Shown: positions 17,904-26,674 of the stretch, piece by piece
Layout of the letters: every line of letters begins with the position of its first letter
Position numbering within the stretch: position 1 is the first letter of the stretch
Assembly: GCF_002946355.1 (NCBI RefSeq)
Contig: NZ_PKOZ01000007.1
Span: 97,765 to 161,764, forward strand
Length of the DNA stretch: 64,000 nucleotides
Direction of reading: 5' to 3'
Source: Pradoshia eiseniae
Lineage (GTDB): Bacteria > Bacillota > Bacilli > Bacillales > Pradoshiaceae
Notes under the pieces: generated by a model
The model's database searches: none
What the model saw: the letters and a program-made list of their open reading frames with translations, nothing else
Told to the model about the DNA's origin: nothing
Made by a program: the position numbers and the translations under genes

Positions 17904-18142
17904 TACTTATTGCAATATATATCAGCCGTTCGGATAGAACATATTAAGATTGGAGTGATTATTAGCCCTGAATTTAATTAACAATAGTATTTTTTCACTC
18001 TATATACCCACTTTTCTTCCATTAAATACCTTTTTATGTTAAAAATTAACAATAATTAACCTTTAAAGATGATTACTTTGTCTTATATTGCGGTATTAAG
18101 GAGATATATAGAAATTTAAATGATAAGAAAGGGGAGAAACCA

Positions 18143-18340
18143 TTGCAAACTCTAAAAATGATTGTTGATGACCTGCATGATTGTGAGGCAAAATCATTAT
18201 TATTCCAAATTCTATTAAAAATCGAATCATGCAAGGAAGCAGGAATCGATGAAGAGACATTCACGCGGGACTTAGAAGGATTATATGACCATCTTCTCTA
18301 TTATAAAGCTGGGGAAATCTCTGCATATGCAAAAAAATAA
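18143..18340 (+). CDS. Small conserved-looking protein of unknown function
   Basis: A 65-residue acidic, helical-looking protein (MQTLKMIVDDLHDCEAKSLL...). I chose the TTG at 18143 because GAAAGGGGAG stands seven bases upstream, while the ATG five codons later has no ribosome site. It contains two cysteines (Cys14, Cys31) and no membrane segment. No domain was recognised. It stands alone before a convergent methyltransferase gene. Confidence 0.65.
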   Translation: MQTLKMIVDDLHDCEAKSLLFQILLKIESCKEAGIDEETFTRDLEGLYDHLLYYKAGEISAYAKK

Positions 18341-18362
18341 GACAGCACATAATAGGCTGTCC
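18333..18362 (-). terminator. Terminator of the PrmA-like gene
   Basis: GACAGC / GCTGTC stem with a short AT loop; on the minus strand it is followed by TTATTTTTTT. It overlaps the 3' end of the rightward small gene. Confidence 0.7.
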
Positions 18363-18371
18363 TGCTCTTAG

Positions 18372-19265
18372 TTACTTTCTTAGCAGATAGGCTGTCACCC
18401 ATTCATCAGCATGATGGATTTCTTTAAGCTCGTATCCTAGCTCTTGATAAACCGTAACAGCATCCTCATAATTCCACGTCACCATTCCTGAAAGAATCAA
18501 TCTTCCTCCATCCGCTAAATGCTGATCGATGAAATTAACTAATTGCTTTATTTCATCGGCAGCAATATTGACGAATATCCAATCAAAACATCCTTCCATC
18601 TCAAACTGAGGGTCTAAGACATCCGCATGAGTGACTTTTATTTTGTCATCTGCACCATTTAACTTGGCATTATACAGGACCTCATCCCTGACATCCTCAA
18701 TGTCGACCGCTTGTATTTCCTTTGCGCCCATAAGTGCGGTAGCCACACTCAAAAGGCCCGCTCCTGTCCCAATATCAAGTATCCGCATCCCCTTCATCTC
18801 TTCTCTAAGAATAAGACGGAGACAGTCCTGAGTCGTTCCATGAAGCCCCGAACCAAAAGCGCACGGCGGTTCAAAATGAATGATATTGCCCTCTGGGATA
18901 TGCTCTTCTTCCACAGGGTTAATGAACCAGCCATTTCGAAGATCAATGACAGGAAACGGCTCTTGCCATTCAACCGTATCAAGCAGCTGATAACACACAT
19001 TATCCTTTCCCAGACCAAGAATAGCCGCTATCGATTCTCTCTCTCTTTCCGTGTCTACAGGAACGTTGTCCTCTTCCACAATCACCTTCAATTCAACAGT
19101 GCCTTCCTCCAACTCTTGGACGCTATAACCATTATCCGAGGCATATTGCTCAATAGGCTGGTCGTAATAGGAATTATAATATCCATGCATATTCAGCTTC
19201 TCGATGGCTTCATCTACAGCGCTTTGCAGCATGGAGATTGTGTATTCATGAAGCATTTTCAACAT
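18372..19265 (-). CDS. PrmA-like (ribosomal protein L11 methyltransferase family) protein
   Basis: A 297-residue protein with an acidic N-terminal domain and a C-terminal methyltransferase. FGSGLHGTT corresponds to the FGTGxHxTT motif of PrmA, followed by DIGTGAGLLSVA (SAM loop) and DWIFVNIAADEI (catalytic NI motif). PrmA trimethylates ribosomal protein L11. The classical prmA gene sits by dnaJ in Bacillus, so this isolated gene with a divergent FGSGLHGTT motif may be a paralogue with another protein target. Start among ATG/TTG/ATG codons at 19265-19254 is uncertain. Confidence 0.78.
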   Translation of the reverse strand: MLKMLHEYTISMLQSAVDEAIEKLNMHGYYNSYYDQPIEQYASDNGYSVQELEEGTVELKVIVEEDNVPVDTERERESIAAILGLGKDNVCYQLLDTVEWQEPFPVIDLRNGWFINPVEEEHIPEGNIIHFEPPCAFGSGLHGTTQDCLRLILREEMKGMRILDIGTGAGLLSVATALMGAKEIQAVDIEDVRDEVLYNAKLNGADDKIKVTHADVLDPQFEMEGCFDWIFVNIAADEIKQLVNFIDQHLADGGRLILSGMVTWNYEDAVTVYQELGYELKEIHHADEWVTAYLLRK

Positions 19266-19449
19266 CTACCTTTTCATCTTTGATTGTTCCATTATAGGAG
19301 GCTTCCGAGCAATTCGCAAACCCCCTCCGAATAGTTCAGAAGCTTTGCTGGGACCTATCAGTGCGTTTCGAATCCTTCAGAGCCCCCTTCCGAATGCCTT
19401 ACATCATGTATAAAAAGCAAAAAGCCCGCTGAAATCTGCAGGCCCTATT

Positions 19450-19797
19450 CTAGAAAGCCCGTATGATTAGATAGCCAATCGAAATGAAAAACAGCAGCAG
19501 ACCTGGAAGTGACATAACTAAACCTGTGATGGCTAGAACTCTTCCTTTGCTTGAATAGAGAGCTGCCAATCCAAATGGCAATGTACAGAATGCCAGGAGG
19601 AAACTGATGGATATCGCCAAGATATCAATCGAATCGGCCATCTCGTAAGAACTGGCAGCATAATAGCCAAAAAGCATAGCAGCTATTGATGCTGCTCCAG
19701 TGAGGGCTGTTATAATGGCTGAACCTAAGCGATTATGGACATATACATTAGATTCATGGTGCATCGATGTTCGAGTAGCTTGGACACTTGAATACAA
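19450..19797 (-). CDS. Small membrane protein, unknown function
   Basis: A 115-residue protein with a short hydrophilic N terminus and three predicted transmembrane helices (about 25-48, 55-80 and 85-113), resembling the loosely defined DUF4190-type small membrane proteins (GLAALYSSKGRVLAITGLVMS). The TTG start follows AGGGGGGAG; an internal ATG at residue 12 is an alternative. No functional clue from neighbours. Confidence 0.6.
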   Translation of the reverse strand: MYSSVQATRTSMHHESNVYVHNRLGSAIITALTGAASIAAMLFGYYAASSYEMADSIDILAISISFLLAFCTLPFGLAALYSSKGRVLAITGLVMSLPGLLLFFISIGYLIIRAF

Positions 19798-19894
19798 AAC
19801 GACTCCCCCCTATAAGAAAAAAGTACTATGTCGTTCTATATATCGGTCCATTTTCATTCTATTCAACAGGCTAATCAAATTCCCTTTGGATGAT

Positions 19895-19919
19895 AAAAAG
19901 GAAAGAGAACCGTGTTCTC
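19895..19919 (-). terminator. Weak terminator after the vWA gene
   Basis: GAGAAC / GTTCTC stem with a three-base loop; on the minus strand TTTCCTTTTT follows. It lies about 20 bases beyond the vWA gene stop. Confidence 0.45.
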
Positions 19920-19939
19920 CTCCCTCTAAACAGCAGTCA

Positions 19940-20527
19940 TCATTTCCTTCTTACCGTCAATTCCTCATGAACGGAGGCATACATTTTCTGCACCCCTACG
20001 GTTGACGCTTCAAACTGAATCGCATCTTTTTCTGAGACGCCCAGATGCCCCGCTTCTTCAGCTGCATCGATATTGGCTCCGATAAACAGAAACTCCCACT
20101 GATGTTTATCTTGCTGAAATTTAATCATCTCTTTTACTTTTTCATACGTAAATTCTCTACTGGCATTTTCATAGCCATCTGTTGTAATGACAAAAAGCAC
20201 TTTCCGAGGGAGCTTATCTGCAGCTGTGTTTGCCAGCCGCCCTCTCACGCTTAAGATTGTTTTGCCTACTGCATCAAGCAAGGCCGTCATCCCTCTTACA
20301 TAGTATTCCTTCTCAGTAAGCACCGTCTTCTCGGCATCCATACCTTCCCATAAAACCTCGTATTCATCATCAAATAGGACAGCTGTAACAATCGTCTTTC
20401 CAGGAAGTTCGCATTGCTTTTTCACTAATGAGTTGAAGCCGCCTATTGTATCATTTTCCAAACCAGCCATCGAACCGCTCCGATCAAGAATAAAAATAAG
20501 CTCAGTTAATTGTTCATTCATCTTCAT
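19940..20527 (-). CDS. von Willebrand factor A domain protein
   Basis: A 195-residue single vWA domain. The MIDAS motif DRSGSM (residues 15-20), the conserved Thr/Asp loop (RGMTALLDAVG) and VITTDGYENAS are present, so it should bind a divalent metal and a protein partner. There is no signal peptide or membrane segment, so it acts in the cytoplasm, like TerY/YfbK-type vWA proteins. It is divergent from a small helix-turn-helix protein gene with 95 bp between them, and the two probably form a regulatory unit. Confidence 0.8.
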   Translation of the reverse strand: MKMNEQLTELIFILDRSGSMAGLENDTIGGFNSLVKKQCELPGKTIVTAVLFDDEYEVLWEGMDAEKTVLTEKEYYVRGMTALLDAVGKTILSVRGRLANTAADKLPRKVLFVITTDGYENASREFTYEKVKEMIKFQQDKHQWEFLFIGANIDAAEEAGHLGVSEKDAIQFEASTVGVQKMYASVHEELTVRRK

Positions 20528-20555
20528 TCATCCTCTCAAAATGAAGTATCTATCA

Positions 20556-20564
20556 TGCTATAAT
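20556..20564 (+). promoter_or_regulatory. Extended -10 promoter of the HTH gene
   Basis: TGCTATAAT: a perfect -10 with the TG extension, 58 bases upstream of the ATG. The region 17 bases upstream (TCAAAA) is a poor -35, consistent with an extended -10 promoter. Confidence 0.6.
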
Positions 20565-20589
20565 TTTAATAAGGATACGGAACTATTTG

Positions 20590-20606
20590 GTCGCTTTAAA
20601 AGCGAC
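20590..20606. promoter_or_regulatory. Perfect palindrome, probable operator
   Basis: GTCGCTTT and AAAGCGAC arms around one base. It lies between the promoter and the ribosome site of the HTH gene, the usual place for an autorepressor; the same position as a 5' UTR hairpin is an alternative. Confidence 0.5.
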
Positions 20607-20622
20607 TTTGAGGAGGGTTATT

Positions 20623-21114
20623 ATGAATAGCGACTACTTGATGCACGAATTGAAAGAGTATGTTTTGAAACATCAGCTTAAAACAGTTGTCTTTGAAAGT
20701 TCACTGCTGCGCTCTGCGCCTATTCAAACTGAAGAGAAGGAGCTCTTAAATTTCATCGAGACAGAACGCAAACCTTCCCTGCAGCAAATTCTATTCAGTT
20801 TTATCGACCAAACTGGAAAAACAGATGCAGAGATTTATACACGCGCCGGCATTGACCGTAAACTGTTCTCCAAGATACGTACAAACTCTGCCTATCACCC
20901 AAGCAAACGAACACTGCTTGCCCTCGGAATGGCTTTACAGCTTAATAAGAGTGATATGGATGTACTTTTGCAGGCGGCTGGCTATTCCCTTTCTAAAAGT
21001 GAAACAAGTGATTTAATCATTCAATTCTTCTTAGAGAAGAACATTTATGATATCGACCTTGTTAATCAAGGACTATATTCAATGAATTTAAAGCCGTTGA
21101 CCGGGATCTTGTAA
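20623..21114 (+). CDS. Helix-turn-helix protein paired with the vWA gene
   Basis: A 163-residue protein. The C-terminal half has the XRE-like segment (GKTDAEIYTRAGIDRKLFSK, then SNAYHPSKRTLLALGMALQL-like, ending NLKPLTG) commonly read as a DNA-binding or RNA-binding HTH; the N-terminal part is acidic and charged. I moved the start to ATG 20623, which follows GAGGAGGG; the frame is open 12 codons further. Proteins with this C-terminal signature recur beside vWA or macro-domain genes in Firmicutes (recalled, not checked). Role unknown; autoregulation through the upstream palindrome is inferred. Confidence 0.7.
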   Translation: MNSDYLMHELKEYVLKHQLKTVVFESSLLRSAPIQTEEKELLNFIETERKPSLQQILFSFIDQTGKTDAEIYTRAGIDRKLFSKIRTNSAYHPSKRTLLALGMALQLNKSDMDVLLQAAGYSLSKSETSDLIIQFFLEKNIYDIDLVNQGLYSMNLKPLTGIL

Positions 21115-21169
21115 TACTTGTTCAATCATATTAGTTGAAATTTTTGTGAACAACTATTTTAATAGAGTT

Positions 21170-21184
21170 TAGTAAGCGCTTACA
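21170..21184. promoter_or_regulatory. CcpA cre site upstream of aldehyde dehydrogenase
   Basis: GTAAGCGCTTAC is a perfect 12-base palindrome; with its flanks it matches the cre consensus TGWAANCGNTNWCA except for the first base. It is about 80 bp upstream of the ATG, where CcpA binding would repress or modulate transcription. Confidence 0.75.
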
Positions 21185-21260
21185 GATAATCCTGATTTTA
21201 CATAATTCTTGAATGCGGGTATCAGTAGAGCTTTCAATACGAATTAAAGGGGATCACTTC

Positions 21261-22781
21261 ATGATTTATGCAAATCCAAATACAGATGGGGCCGTTATTC
21301 ATTTCAAGGAGAAATACGATAATTTCATTGGGGGTAAATGGGTTGCTCCTGTTAAAGGACAATACTTTGATAATAAATCACCTGTTAATGGAGAAGTGTT
21401 TACACAAGCGGCTCGTTCTTCTGTTGAAGATATTGAGCTCGCATTAGACGCAGCACATGCAGCAAAGGATGCTTGGGGGAAGACATCTGCTGCTGAGCGT
21501 GCACGAATCCTAAACAAAATAGCTGACCGTTTGGAAGATAATCTAGAGATGATTGCTGTTGCTGAAACCTGGGATAACGGCAAGGCTGTCCGCGAAACCT
21601 TGAATGCCGATATTCCATTAGCCATCGACCATTTCCGTTATTTCGCCAGTACAATCAGAGCTCAAGAAGGCCGTACGACTCAGCTAGACAATGATACCGT
21701 AGCCTACCATTTCCAAGAGCCTCTTGGGGTAGTTGGACAAATTATTCCTTGGAATTTCCCAATCCTTATGGCCGCATGGAAGATTGCTCCTGCACTTGCA
21801 GCCGGAAACTGCATCGTCTTAAAGCCGGCAGAACAAACTCCTGTCTCCATTATGGTTGTGATGGAACTCATTCAAGACCTGCTTCCTGCTGGCGTGCTGA
21901 ATATTGTTAACGGATACGGTATTGAGGTTGGCAAGCCGCTTGCAACAAATAAACGCATCGCAAAAATCGCCTTCACTGGCTCAACAGCTGTTGGACGGCA
22001 AATCATGCAATATGCTACAGAAAACATCATTCCGGTAACGCTCGAGCTTGGGGGCAAGTCACCTAACGTCTTCTTTGAGGATGTGATGGACCAGGATGAT
22101 GAATTCCTTGATAAGGCGATTGAAGGATTAGTCATGTTCGCCCTCAATTCCGGCGAAATTTGTACATGCCCTTCCCGTGCGCTCATTCAAGAATCCATTT
22201 ATGACAAGTTCATGGAACGTGCTCTTGAACGAGTTAAGGCAATCAAAGTCGGCAATCCCCTAGACACTGAGGTGATGATGGGAGCCCAGGCATCCAATGA
22301 GCAAAAAGAAAAAATCCTATCCTATATCCAATTAGGCAAAGAAGAAGGTGCTGAATGCCTGATCGGCGGAGGAGAGAATAATCTCGGTGAAGGATTGGAA
22401 AACGGCAACTATATTGAGCCAACCGTCTTTAAGGGACATAACAAAATGCGTATCTTCCAGGAGGAAATCTTCGGACCGGTTCTTGGTGTGACGACGTTCA
22501 AGGATTTTGATGAGGCGATGGAGATTGCTAATGACACATTATACGGCCTAGGAGCTGGCGTATGGTCCCGCAGCGGAGACCTTGCTTATCGGGCTGGACG
22601 TGCCATCCAAGCAGGACGTGTATGGACCAACACCTACCATCAATATCCGGCAGGAGCTGCCTTTGGTGGATATAAATTATCCGGTATTGGCCGTGAAAAT
22701 CATGCCATGATGCTTGACCATTACCAACAAACGAAATGCCTATTGGTCAGCTATGACCGCAAGCCACAAGGCTTCTTCTAA
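21261..22781 (+). CDS. NAD-dependent aldehyde dehydrogenase (AcoD/ExaC type)
   Basis: A 506-residue enzyme oxidising an aldehyde to its acid. It shows [20 protein letters not shown] (NAD binding), LELGGKSP (general base Glu262) and GEICTCPSR with catalytic Cys301. The GEICTCPSR form is characteristic of acetaldehyde-type AcoD/ExaC dehydrogenases. Start at ATG 21261 after AAAGGGGAT; the frame is open 16 codons further upstream. The DUF779 gene follows 19 bases downstream, as is usual for this class. A cre site suggests glucose repression. Substrate probably acetaldehyde. Confidence 0.93.
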   Translation: MIYANPNTDGAVIHFKEKYDNFIGGKWVAPVKGQYFDNKSPVNGEVFTQAARSSVEDIELALDAAHAAKDAWGKTSAAERARILNKIADRLEDNLEMIAVAETWDNGKAVRETLNADIPLAIDHFRYFASTIRAQEGRTTQLDNDTVAYHFQEPLGVVGQIIPWNFPILMAAWKIAPALAAGNCIVLKPAEQTPVSIMVVMELIQDLLPAGVLNIVNGYGIEVGKPLATNKRIAKIAFTGSTAVGRQIMQYATENIIPVTLELGGKSPNVFFEDVMDQDDEFLDKAIEGLVMFALNSGEICTCPSRALIQESIYDKFMERALERVKAIKVGNPLDTEVMMGAQASNEQKEKILSYIQLGKEEGAECLIGGGENNLGEGLENGNYIEPTVFKGHNKMRIFQEEIFGPVLGVTTFKDFDEAMEIANDTLYGLGAGVWSRSGDLAYRAGRAIQAGRVWTNTYHQYPAGAAFGGYKLSGIGRENHAMMLDHYQQTKCLLVSYDRKPQGFF

Positions 22782-22800
22782 ATCGAAAGGCTGGTGTCTC

Positions 22801-23139
22801 ATGGCTGAACGAGTAATTGCAACGGATACGGCACTTAAACTAATTGAGGAATTGAGGAATACCTACGGCAGCATTTTTCTCTATCAATCTGGCGGCTGCT
22901 GTGACGGTTCCGCACCGATGTGCTATAGGGAGGATGACTTCCGGATTGGAAATGCCGATTTGCTGCTCGGGATTATTGGCGGTGTTCCTTTCTATATCCA
23001 TGAGAGCCAGTATGCTTATTGGAAGCATACTCAGCTGATCATTGACGCCATTCCCGGAAAAGGCGCTGAATTCTCGCTTGATAGCATAGAAGACCGTCAT
23101 TTCATTACGAGGTCACAAGTCCTCTCAGGGGAACAATAA
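22801..23139 (+). CDS. DUF779 protein, aldehyde dehydrogenase partner
   Basis: A 112-residue protein with the family hallmark GGCCDGSAPMCY, a Cys-rich segment able to bind metal. DUF779 genes regularly follow acetaldehyde dehydrogenase genes; the molecular role is unknown. ATG 22801 was chosen because AAAGG precedes it and the DUF779 alignment begins there; an upstream open frame overlaps the dehydrogenase gene and is not supported. Confidence 0.88.
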   Translation: MAERVIATDTALKLIEELRNTYGSIFLYQSGGCCDGSAPMCYREDDFRIGNADLLLGIIGGVPFYIHESQYAYWKHTQLIIDAIPGKGAEFSLDSIEDRHFITRSQVLSGEQ

Positions 23140-23148
23140 ATAAAAAGA

Positions 23149-23180
23149 AGCCATTTCACTAGGTCAGTGAAATGGCTTTT
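23149..23180. terminator. Bidirectional terminator between the DUF779 gene and uppP
   Basis: AAGCCATTTCAC / GTGAAATGGCTT stem with a seven-base loop, followed by TTCT on plus and a T-rich run on minus. Confidence 0.88.
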
Positions 23181-23183
23181 CTA

Positions 23184-24029
23184 TTAAAAGTACAAGAAGT
23201 AAATCGCCGCTACCAAGACAATTCGGTAGATGGCAAATGGCATTAAGCGAATCTTATCAATCAGCTTCAAGAAGAAGCGGATGGAGATTAGCGCAAAAAT
23301 GAACGCACTGATGAAACCAACGATAAAGAATGGCAAAGCCTCCATATTGAAGTACTCCCAATTCTTAATCAAGGAAAGCAGGCTTGCTCCCGCCATGATC
23401 GGAACTGCCATGATGAAGGTGAAATCAGCTGCTGCACGGTGACTCAAACCGAGAAGGACCCCACCTGAAATGGTTGAGCCGGAACGGGAGAACCCAGGCC
23501 ATAAGGACAAGCATTGAATCAGCCCGATGGAGAGGGCTTGCTTGTACGTAATCTGGTCAACTGTCGTCACCTTTGGCTCCTTTTTCTTGCCGCTTACGAT
23601 ATCAGCCGCAATCATGAGGAATGCACCGACCAACAAACCAATCAAGACCGTTTCTGTTGAGAAAAGATGCTCATCAATATAGTCCTCGAACAAGAGTCCA
23701 AGCACACCCGCAGGAATCAATCCTACGATTACATGTGTTAAACGAAGATGATTGCCATGATGACCTTGTCCATCTTTCTTGCCGAATAGGCGATTTAAGC
23801 CAAGCATATCAATGAACCGATCCTTAAAGATAATGACAACAGCCAGGATTGATCCCAGCTGGATGACAATCTTAAAGGTATTTGCCGTATATTGCCCTAG
23901 GAATTCCTTTGAATTCAGCCACATATCATCTACCAAAATCATATGCCCCGTCGAGGAGACCGGCGCAAATTCCGTTAATCCTTCAACAAGTCCGAGGATA
24001 AACGCCTTCAATAATTCAATAAACTCCAT
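23184..24029 (-). CDS. uppP: Undecaprenyl-diphosphatase (BacA family)
   Basis: Recycles undecaprenyl pyrophosphate to the monophosphate carrier used for peptidoglycan and other surface glycans. The 281-residue membrane protein carries both family motifs, GLTEFAPVSSTGHM (residues 15-28) and WPGFSRSGSTISGG (catalytic Ser/Arg region), and about eight helices. GGGAGCAGAGG precedes the ATG. It is a separate transcription unit beside a large isoprenoid synthase gene. Overproduction of this family gives bacitracin resistance. Confidence 0.95.
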   Translation of the reverse strand: MEFIELLKAFILGLVEGLTEFAPVSSTGHMILVDDMWLNSKEFLGQYTANTFKIVIQLGSILAVVIIFKDRFIDMLGLNRLFGKKDGQGHHGNHLRLTHVIVGLIPAGVLGLLFEDYIDEHLFSTETVLIGLLVGAFLMIAADIVSGKKKEPKVTTVDQITYKQALSIGLIQCLSLWPGFSRSGSTISGGVLLGLSHRAAADFTFIMAVPIMAGASLLSLIKNWEYFNMEALPFFIVGFISAFIFALISIRFFLKLIDKIRLMPFAIYRIVLVAAIYFLYF

Positions 24030-24193
24030 ACCTCTGCTCCCTAATCTTTGTTTTTATGTAACTTATCTTGATAACTTTTCCAATAGCCCAATATAGTTTA
24101 CACCATATCGTTCCTGTTCGGTACTAAAAACTGTATGCACCGATAAAGAATAGACCGCCTTTGTCATTTCCATGACCCTTCATCATTCATAAA

Positions 24194-24221
24194 CAGACCC
24201 CTCCGGCCGGGGAGGGGTCTG
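24194..24221 (-). terminator. Strong GC-rich hairpin after the isoprenoid synthase gene
   Basis: CAGACCCCTCC / GGAGGGGTCTG perfect stem with a six-base loop. The minus-strand T-run (TTTATG) is weak, but the stem is very stable and starts 11 bases after the stop. Confidence 0.7.
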
Positions 24222-24232
24222 CCTCTTTAGAT

Positions 24233-26575
24233 TTATCGGCTTCTGTTGATAATATAGTCAAGCAGATGCTTTAAGAAGCTTGTATTGCATTTGATTTGCG
24301 GCAATGTCTCAATGGCCTCACAGTAGTGATGCCACATTTGCTTCCTCGCACCATCGAATCCAAGGACTGTCACGAAGGTCGAGCGTTCATTCTTCTCATC
24401 CTGCCCTGCTGTTTTCCCGAGGGTTTCCTCATCCCCCTCCGCATCAAGGAGATCATCCCTGATTTGGAAGGCAATTCCGGCATGTTGGGCAAATCGTTTG
24501 AGAGCCAGCTTTTCTTGTTCATCTGCCTCGGCAAGGATGGCTGGCATGATCAACGACGCCTCAAATCCAATGCCCGTCTTATAAAAGCACATCGTATTCA
24601 ATTCTTCTAGCGACATTTCACCTGTCTTCTCCTCTAGGTCGAGAACTTGTCCGCGGCACATATCCATGGCCGCTTTTGCGGAATACTGAATCAGGGATAG
24701 GACAGCTTGCGGGCTAAATGCCTGAATCGATGCCTGCTCCAATGTCGCCTTCTGGATAAGAAAGATACCTGTCAGCTCTGCAATGGCGCTGTTATAGGCA
24801 ATGTGAAGTGCCGGTTGTCCCCGTCGGGCAGCCGCATTATCCTGTGAAGGCAAATCATCAAAGATAAGCGAGGCCGTATGCATGTATTCAAGTGACTTTA
24901 AGACAGGGATCATCTCCTGCTTCTTTAGACCAAGCTCCATTCCCATCATCCAGGCGACCACTGGTCTTATTCGTTTGCCATCAGCCATCAAACTATAGTT
25001 AGCGGCTTCATGAAGCGTTCTTTCTTCCGGGAGCTCACCAATAATAGCCTCTTCAATCGGAAGGAAGCTGTGCATCTCATCCCTGAGCTCGCTAGCGAGG
25101 ACGGTAAAGGCATCTCTCCCCTGTCTATCTTCTCGTAAATGGTCGATCATATGGTCACGCAGCAATTTATCAAAGAAATCAACGTCCTCCGCTTTCTTGA
25201 CGAACCTTTGAATAATCCGCATAAATTCAGGCATCCCTGCAGCAAATACAGCCATGACCTCCTTGTATCGATTCGGCCCGAAACGAAGCTTATTCCTTTT
25301 CAGCCCATTGATGGCCCTGTCCAATATGACTTCCCTTGCCAACTCGCTGTCGGAATAGACATCGTGAATTAGGTTAGCAATGACACCAAAATACAACTCA
25401 AATGGATTAACCAAATCCGGCCGCTCCTTATGATGAGTCCAATAGTATGTATACGGCGTAACGGCACCAGCCTGCAGGTCATCAAACAAATCGGTGAAAT
25501 CATCAGCCAGCTGGTTATAGATCCCATAATAAAAGGTCCGATCATCAAAGCCCTTATCCTCTTGTGCCCCTATTACAGATCGGATAATCAATCTGGAGGA
25601 TGCTGATTTCAAAATGACGGGAACATACAGCTCCTCATTTGTGTAAATCAATTCATTCATATCTTTATTACGGTCTAACTCCTGCGCATGGAAAAACACA
25701 TAGGATTCGGAGAAGAAGGTATTTAGCGCCTCTGGTGTCTGATGGCTTTTAATATAGGCAAATGCCTCGGATAACTCAGCATGGATATAGGCAATAAGCT
25801 TCTTCTTATTCTCTGCCCAGTCACCTAAAGGAGGAATCTCACGGGTAAGCAAGGCAGTACGAATCATGGCGGAGTATTGCTCCTTTTCTTCGCTCGTCAA
25901 ATAACTTGAATCTAAGAGGTCATCCACAAATGGGTAGGTAAGACCATATGCATATCCAAGTCTGATTGCCTCATCAAGTTTAGCTGCCCGCTCATCTCCT
26001 TGTATGTCTTCTCCCATTTCATCATAAGCATGCAAGAGGACACCTGCGATGATTTTGATGAGCTTGCGCTGCGCATGCTCCGCATCTAGCTCATCTGGGA
26101 TATGCTCCGAGACCCGCTTCAATTTGGCAAACAGCCAAATAACACTAAGCTCGATCCCTTCCTTCTCACCCCAGCGGTATAGGCTTGCTTTACTCAAGCT
26201 GTCGGCTTTTTCATTGGAGGGATTGGCCACATGTTTTTTTAAGCGCTGGGCCGTTTGGTCAATCTCTTTTTCCGCCTTATCCGTATCAATAGCCTTGCCT
26301 AAGTCGCGCATATATAAGTAAGCCACACTGCGACGCAAATAAGAATCTAGCTTTCCTGTATAATCCAGCCACTGCAGGTAGGGACGATAACCGATGCTCG
26401 GGTCCTTTTTCGCCCCCTTATGTAAACGAAAATTGATATGATTTACTTTCCATTCCGACATATCAGCGGTTAGAACAGGGATGAAATGTTTTTCTATCGT
26501 CTCTTCCCTTAATTTCTTGAAATATCGGTTAGCTCTTATCTCTGCTGATTGATAGCTTGAATGATTCTCTTTCAT
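24233..26575 (-). CDS. Large two-domain isoprenoid synthase (terpene synthase-like + polyprenyl synthetase)
   Basis: A 780-residue protein (797 if the first ATG is used). Numbered on the longer frame, residues about 505-797 form a complete trans-polyprenyl synthetase: ADGKRIRP, first Asp-rich motif DDLPSQD (590-596), RRGQPA, FYKTG and second motif FQIRDDLLDAEGD (720-732). The N-terminal 500 residues are helical and carry two further acidic motifs, VDDLLDS (234-240) and NQLADDFTDLFDD (371-383), suggesting a second class I isoprenoid-synthase-like domain. Such a chain could make and consume a prenyl diphosphate. ATG 26575 has AAGGAAG upstream; ATG 26626 has none. An HD-domain gene lies 48 bp upstream of the longer frame. 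Confidence 0.8.
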   Translation of the reverse strand: MKENHSSYQSAEIRANRYFKKLREETIEKHFIPVLTADMSEWKVNHINFRLHKGAKKDPSIGYRPYLQWLDYTGKLDSYLRRSVAYLYMRDLGKAIDTDKAEKEIDQTAQRLKKHVANPSNEKADSLSKASLYRWGEKEGIELSVIWLFAKLKRVSEHIPDELDAEHAQRKLIKIIAGVLLHAYDEMGEDIQGDERAAKLDEAIRLGYAYGLTYPFVDDLLDSSYLTSEEKEQYSAMIRTALLTREIPPLGDWAENKKKLIAYIHAELSEAFAYIKSHQTPEALNTFFSESYVFFHAQELDRNKDMNELIYTNEELYVPVILKSASSRLIIRSVIGAQEDKGFDDRTFYYGIYNQLADDFTDLFDDLQAGAVTPYTYYWTHHKERPDLVNPFELYFGVIANLIHDVYSDSELAREVILDRAINGLKRNKLRFGPNRYKEVMAVFAAGMPEFMRIIQRFVKKAEDVDFFDKLLRDHMIDHLREDRQGRDAFTVLASELRDEMHSFLPIEEAIIGELPEERTLHEAANYSLMADGKRIRPVVAWMMGMELGLKKQEMIPVLKSLEYMHTASLIFDDLPSQDNAAARRGQPALHIAYNSAIAELTGIFLIQKATLEQASIQAFSPQAVLSLIQYSAKAAMDMCRGQVLDLEEKTGEMSLEELNTMCFYKTGIGFEASLIMPAILAEADEQEKLALKRFAQHAGIAFQIRDDLLDAEGDEETLGKTAGQDEKNERSTFVTVLGFDGARKQMWHHYCEAIETLPQIKCNTSFLKHLLDYIINRSR

Positions 26576-26674
26576 CACAACAACTTCCTTCATAATCGAG
26601 TCATAGCTTTTAAATCCGAATGCCATTATCTAATCATAACGGCAGAATATATCAGGAAGAAGTCAGCCGGCTAT

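Larger units (their letters stand above)
17647..18142. other. 496 bp gap with a possible micro-ORF and terminator
   Basis: Between the leftward phosphoesterase gene and a rightward small gene. It contains a candidate 43-codon leftward ORF (17704-17835), a terminator-like hairpin on the same strand at 17872-17903, and an AT-rich promoter region for the rightward gene. Nothing else was recognised. Confidence 0.4.

Noticed and set aside
19290..19410. Repeated words (TCCGAAT, TTCAGA, CCCCCT) between two leftward genes
   Set aside because: Too short and irregular to be a repeat family; could be decayed non-coding DNA.
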